Shown in pieces: positions 31,701-32,201 of a stretch of 32,201 nucleotides of DNA. The stretch lies in assembly GCF_000006405.1 (NCBI RefSeq), contig NW_003213976.1:62076-94276 (forward strand), in the 5' to 3' direction. Source of the stretch: Perkinsus marinus ATCC 50983. Lineage: Eukaryota > Perkinsozoa > Perkinsida > Perkinsidae. The notes beneath the pieces are model-generated. The model searched no databases, was not told the origin of the DNA, and was given only the letters and a program-made list of their open reading frames with translations. Positions within the stretch are counted from its first letter, which is position 1, and each line of letters opens with the position of its first letter. Made by a program: the position numbers and the translations under genes.

Positions 31701-32201
31701 ACCACGCCAAGATGTCGTCGACAAAGGTCAAGATGTGGGTTGGCCCGTCCGTGCAGTACGCTTCGGGAATAGCTGTCGAGAGGAGAGAGTGGATCGAGTA
31801 GGCCCAATAAAAGGATGACAGCTTGAATCCCATAGTCATATAGCGAAACAACGCGTATTGAACCTCGCCGTCTGAATCATAGTACGAGAATCCAAACAGG
31901 TGCACACAGCTTTCGTCGTATTCTAGGTTGAAGAAGGCTTGGCCAACATCAATGCCTGCGTACCATACGTCACTAGAGGGTAGCTCAGACAAGCACTCAT
32001 CTACGGAGCGCATGTAGGTCCCCCAGCTAGGTAGCAGGTCCATGACGGACTCATTGATACACCTTTCATCAACGACGAGACGATAAGCACGATCTACATT
32101 ATCCTCAGTCAAGGGCTCGGCAACGTCGTCTGCGGCCGCTTTCGGTACCGCAACGCAGGAGAGATCCAGACTTGACGATGATCGACCGCCGCGCGTGATA
32201 G
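28799..32201 (-). mobile_element. Ty3/gypsy-like LTR retroelement, pol part, runs off the right edge
   Basis: Old virus-like element on the minus strand. In order of its own reading direction from the right edge: reverse transcriptase (FVDDIL catalytic motif), RNase H, integrase (HHCC zinc finger, then a DDE core with SPFSNGSAEER) and a C-terminal chromatin- or DNA-binding tail. The order RT-RNaseH-integrase is that of Ty3/gypsy (Metaviridae). Gag and protease would lie beyond the window. The visible part is almost whole, with about one break, in long open frames, so it looks fairly recent. No LTR or target duplication was recognised at the 28.5-28.8 kb side. Confidence 0.9.

Noticed and set aside
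1-32201. CRISPR arrays, bacterial operons, rRNA genes
   Set aside because: No regularly spaced repeats, Shine-Dalgarno patterns or rRNA-like stretches were seen.

Overview
The window is nuclear DNA of a protist. Genes lie on both strands, most are cut by many introns of about 42-61 nt with GT-AG ends, and almost every start codon I could place has a pyrimidine-rich AG 1-28 nt upstream, as expected for spliced-leader trans-splicing. With the mid-range GC content, this suggests an alveolate, most likely a Perkinsus-type perkinsid. That is inference from gene structure; no organism-specific marker was seen. A run of exactly 100 N (17503-17602) marks a scaffold gap.

Layout. 1-10004: a block of four multi-exon genes (a TPR protein, a UBA2-like two-RRM protein, a Cys-rich protein, a GLTSCR1/BICRA-like protein) bracketed by two copies of a long repeat in inverted orientation. 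10146-15354: an uncharacterised minus gene, an intronless class II CPD photolyase (12312-13832) and an uncharacterised plus gene. 15322-19322: two minus genes, one with a CCCH-like finger and one coiled-coil, on either side of the gap. 20025-22590: three minus genes including SKP1. 22808-26235: two plus genes, an MA3-like protein and eRF3, the latter reconstructed as 14 exons with an intact frame. 26845-28284: an intronless Mei2-like RNA-binding protein. 28799 to the right edge: a Ty3/gypsy-like retroelement on the minus strand.

Most genes of recognisable family act in RNA or protein control: translation termination (eRF3), mRNA binding (UBA2-like, Mei2-like, CCCH-like, MA3-like), ubiquitin ligation (SKP1), chromatin (GLTSCR1-like) and DNA repair (photolyase). 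They form divergent and convergent pairs; nothing suggests an operon.

The strongest unexplained signal is a noncoding repeat of about 195 bp present five times (333-528, 9437-9631, 10146-10339, 15162-15354, 19541-19735). In every copy the same end faces the 3' end of the nearest gene. Exon models were built by hand from frame, splice sites and protein family pattern; cDNA would be decisive.
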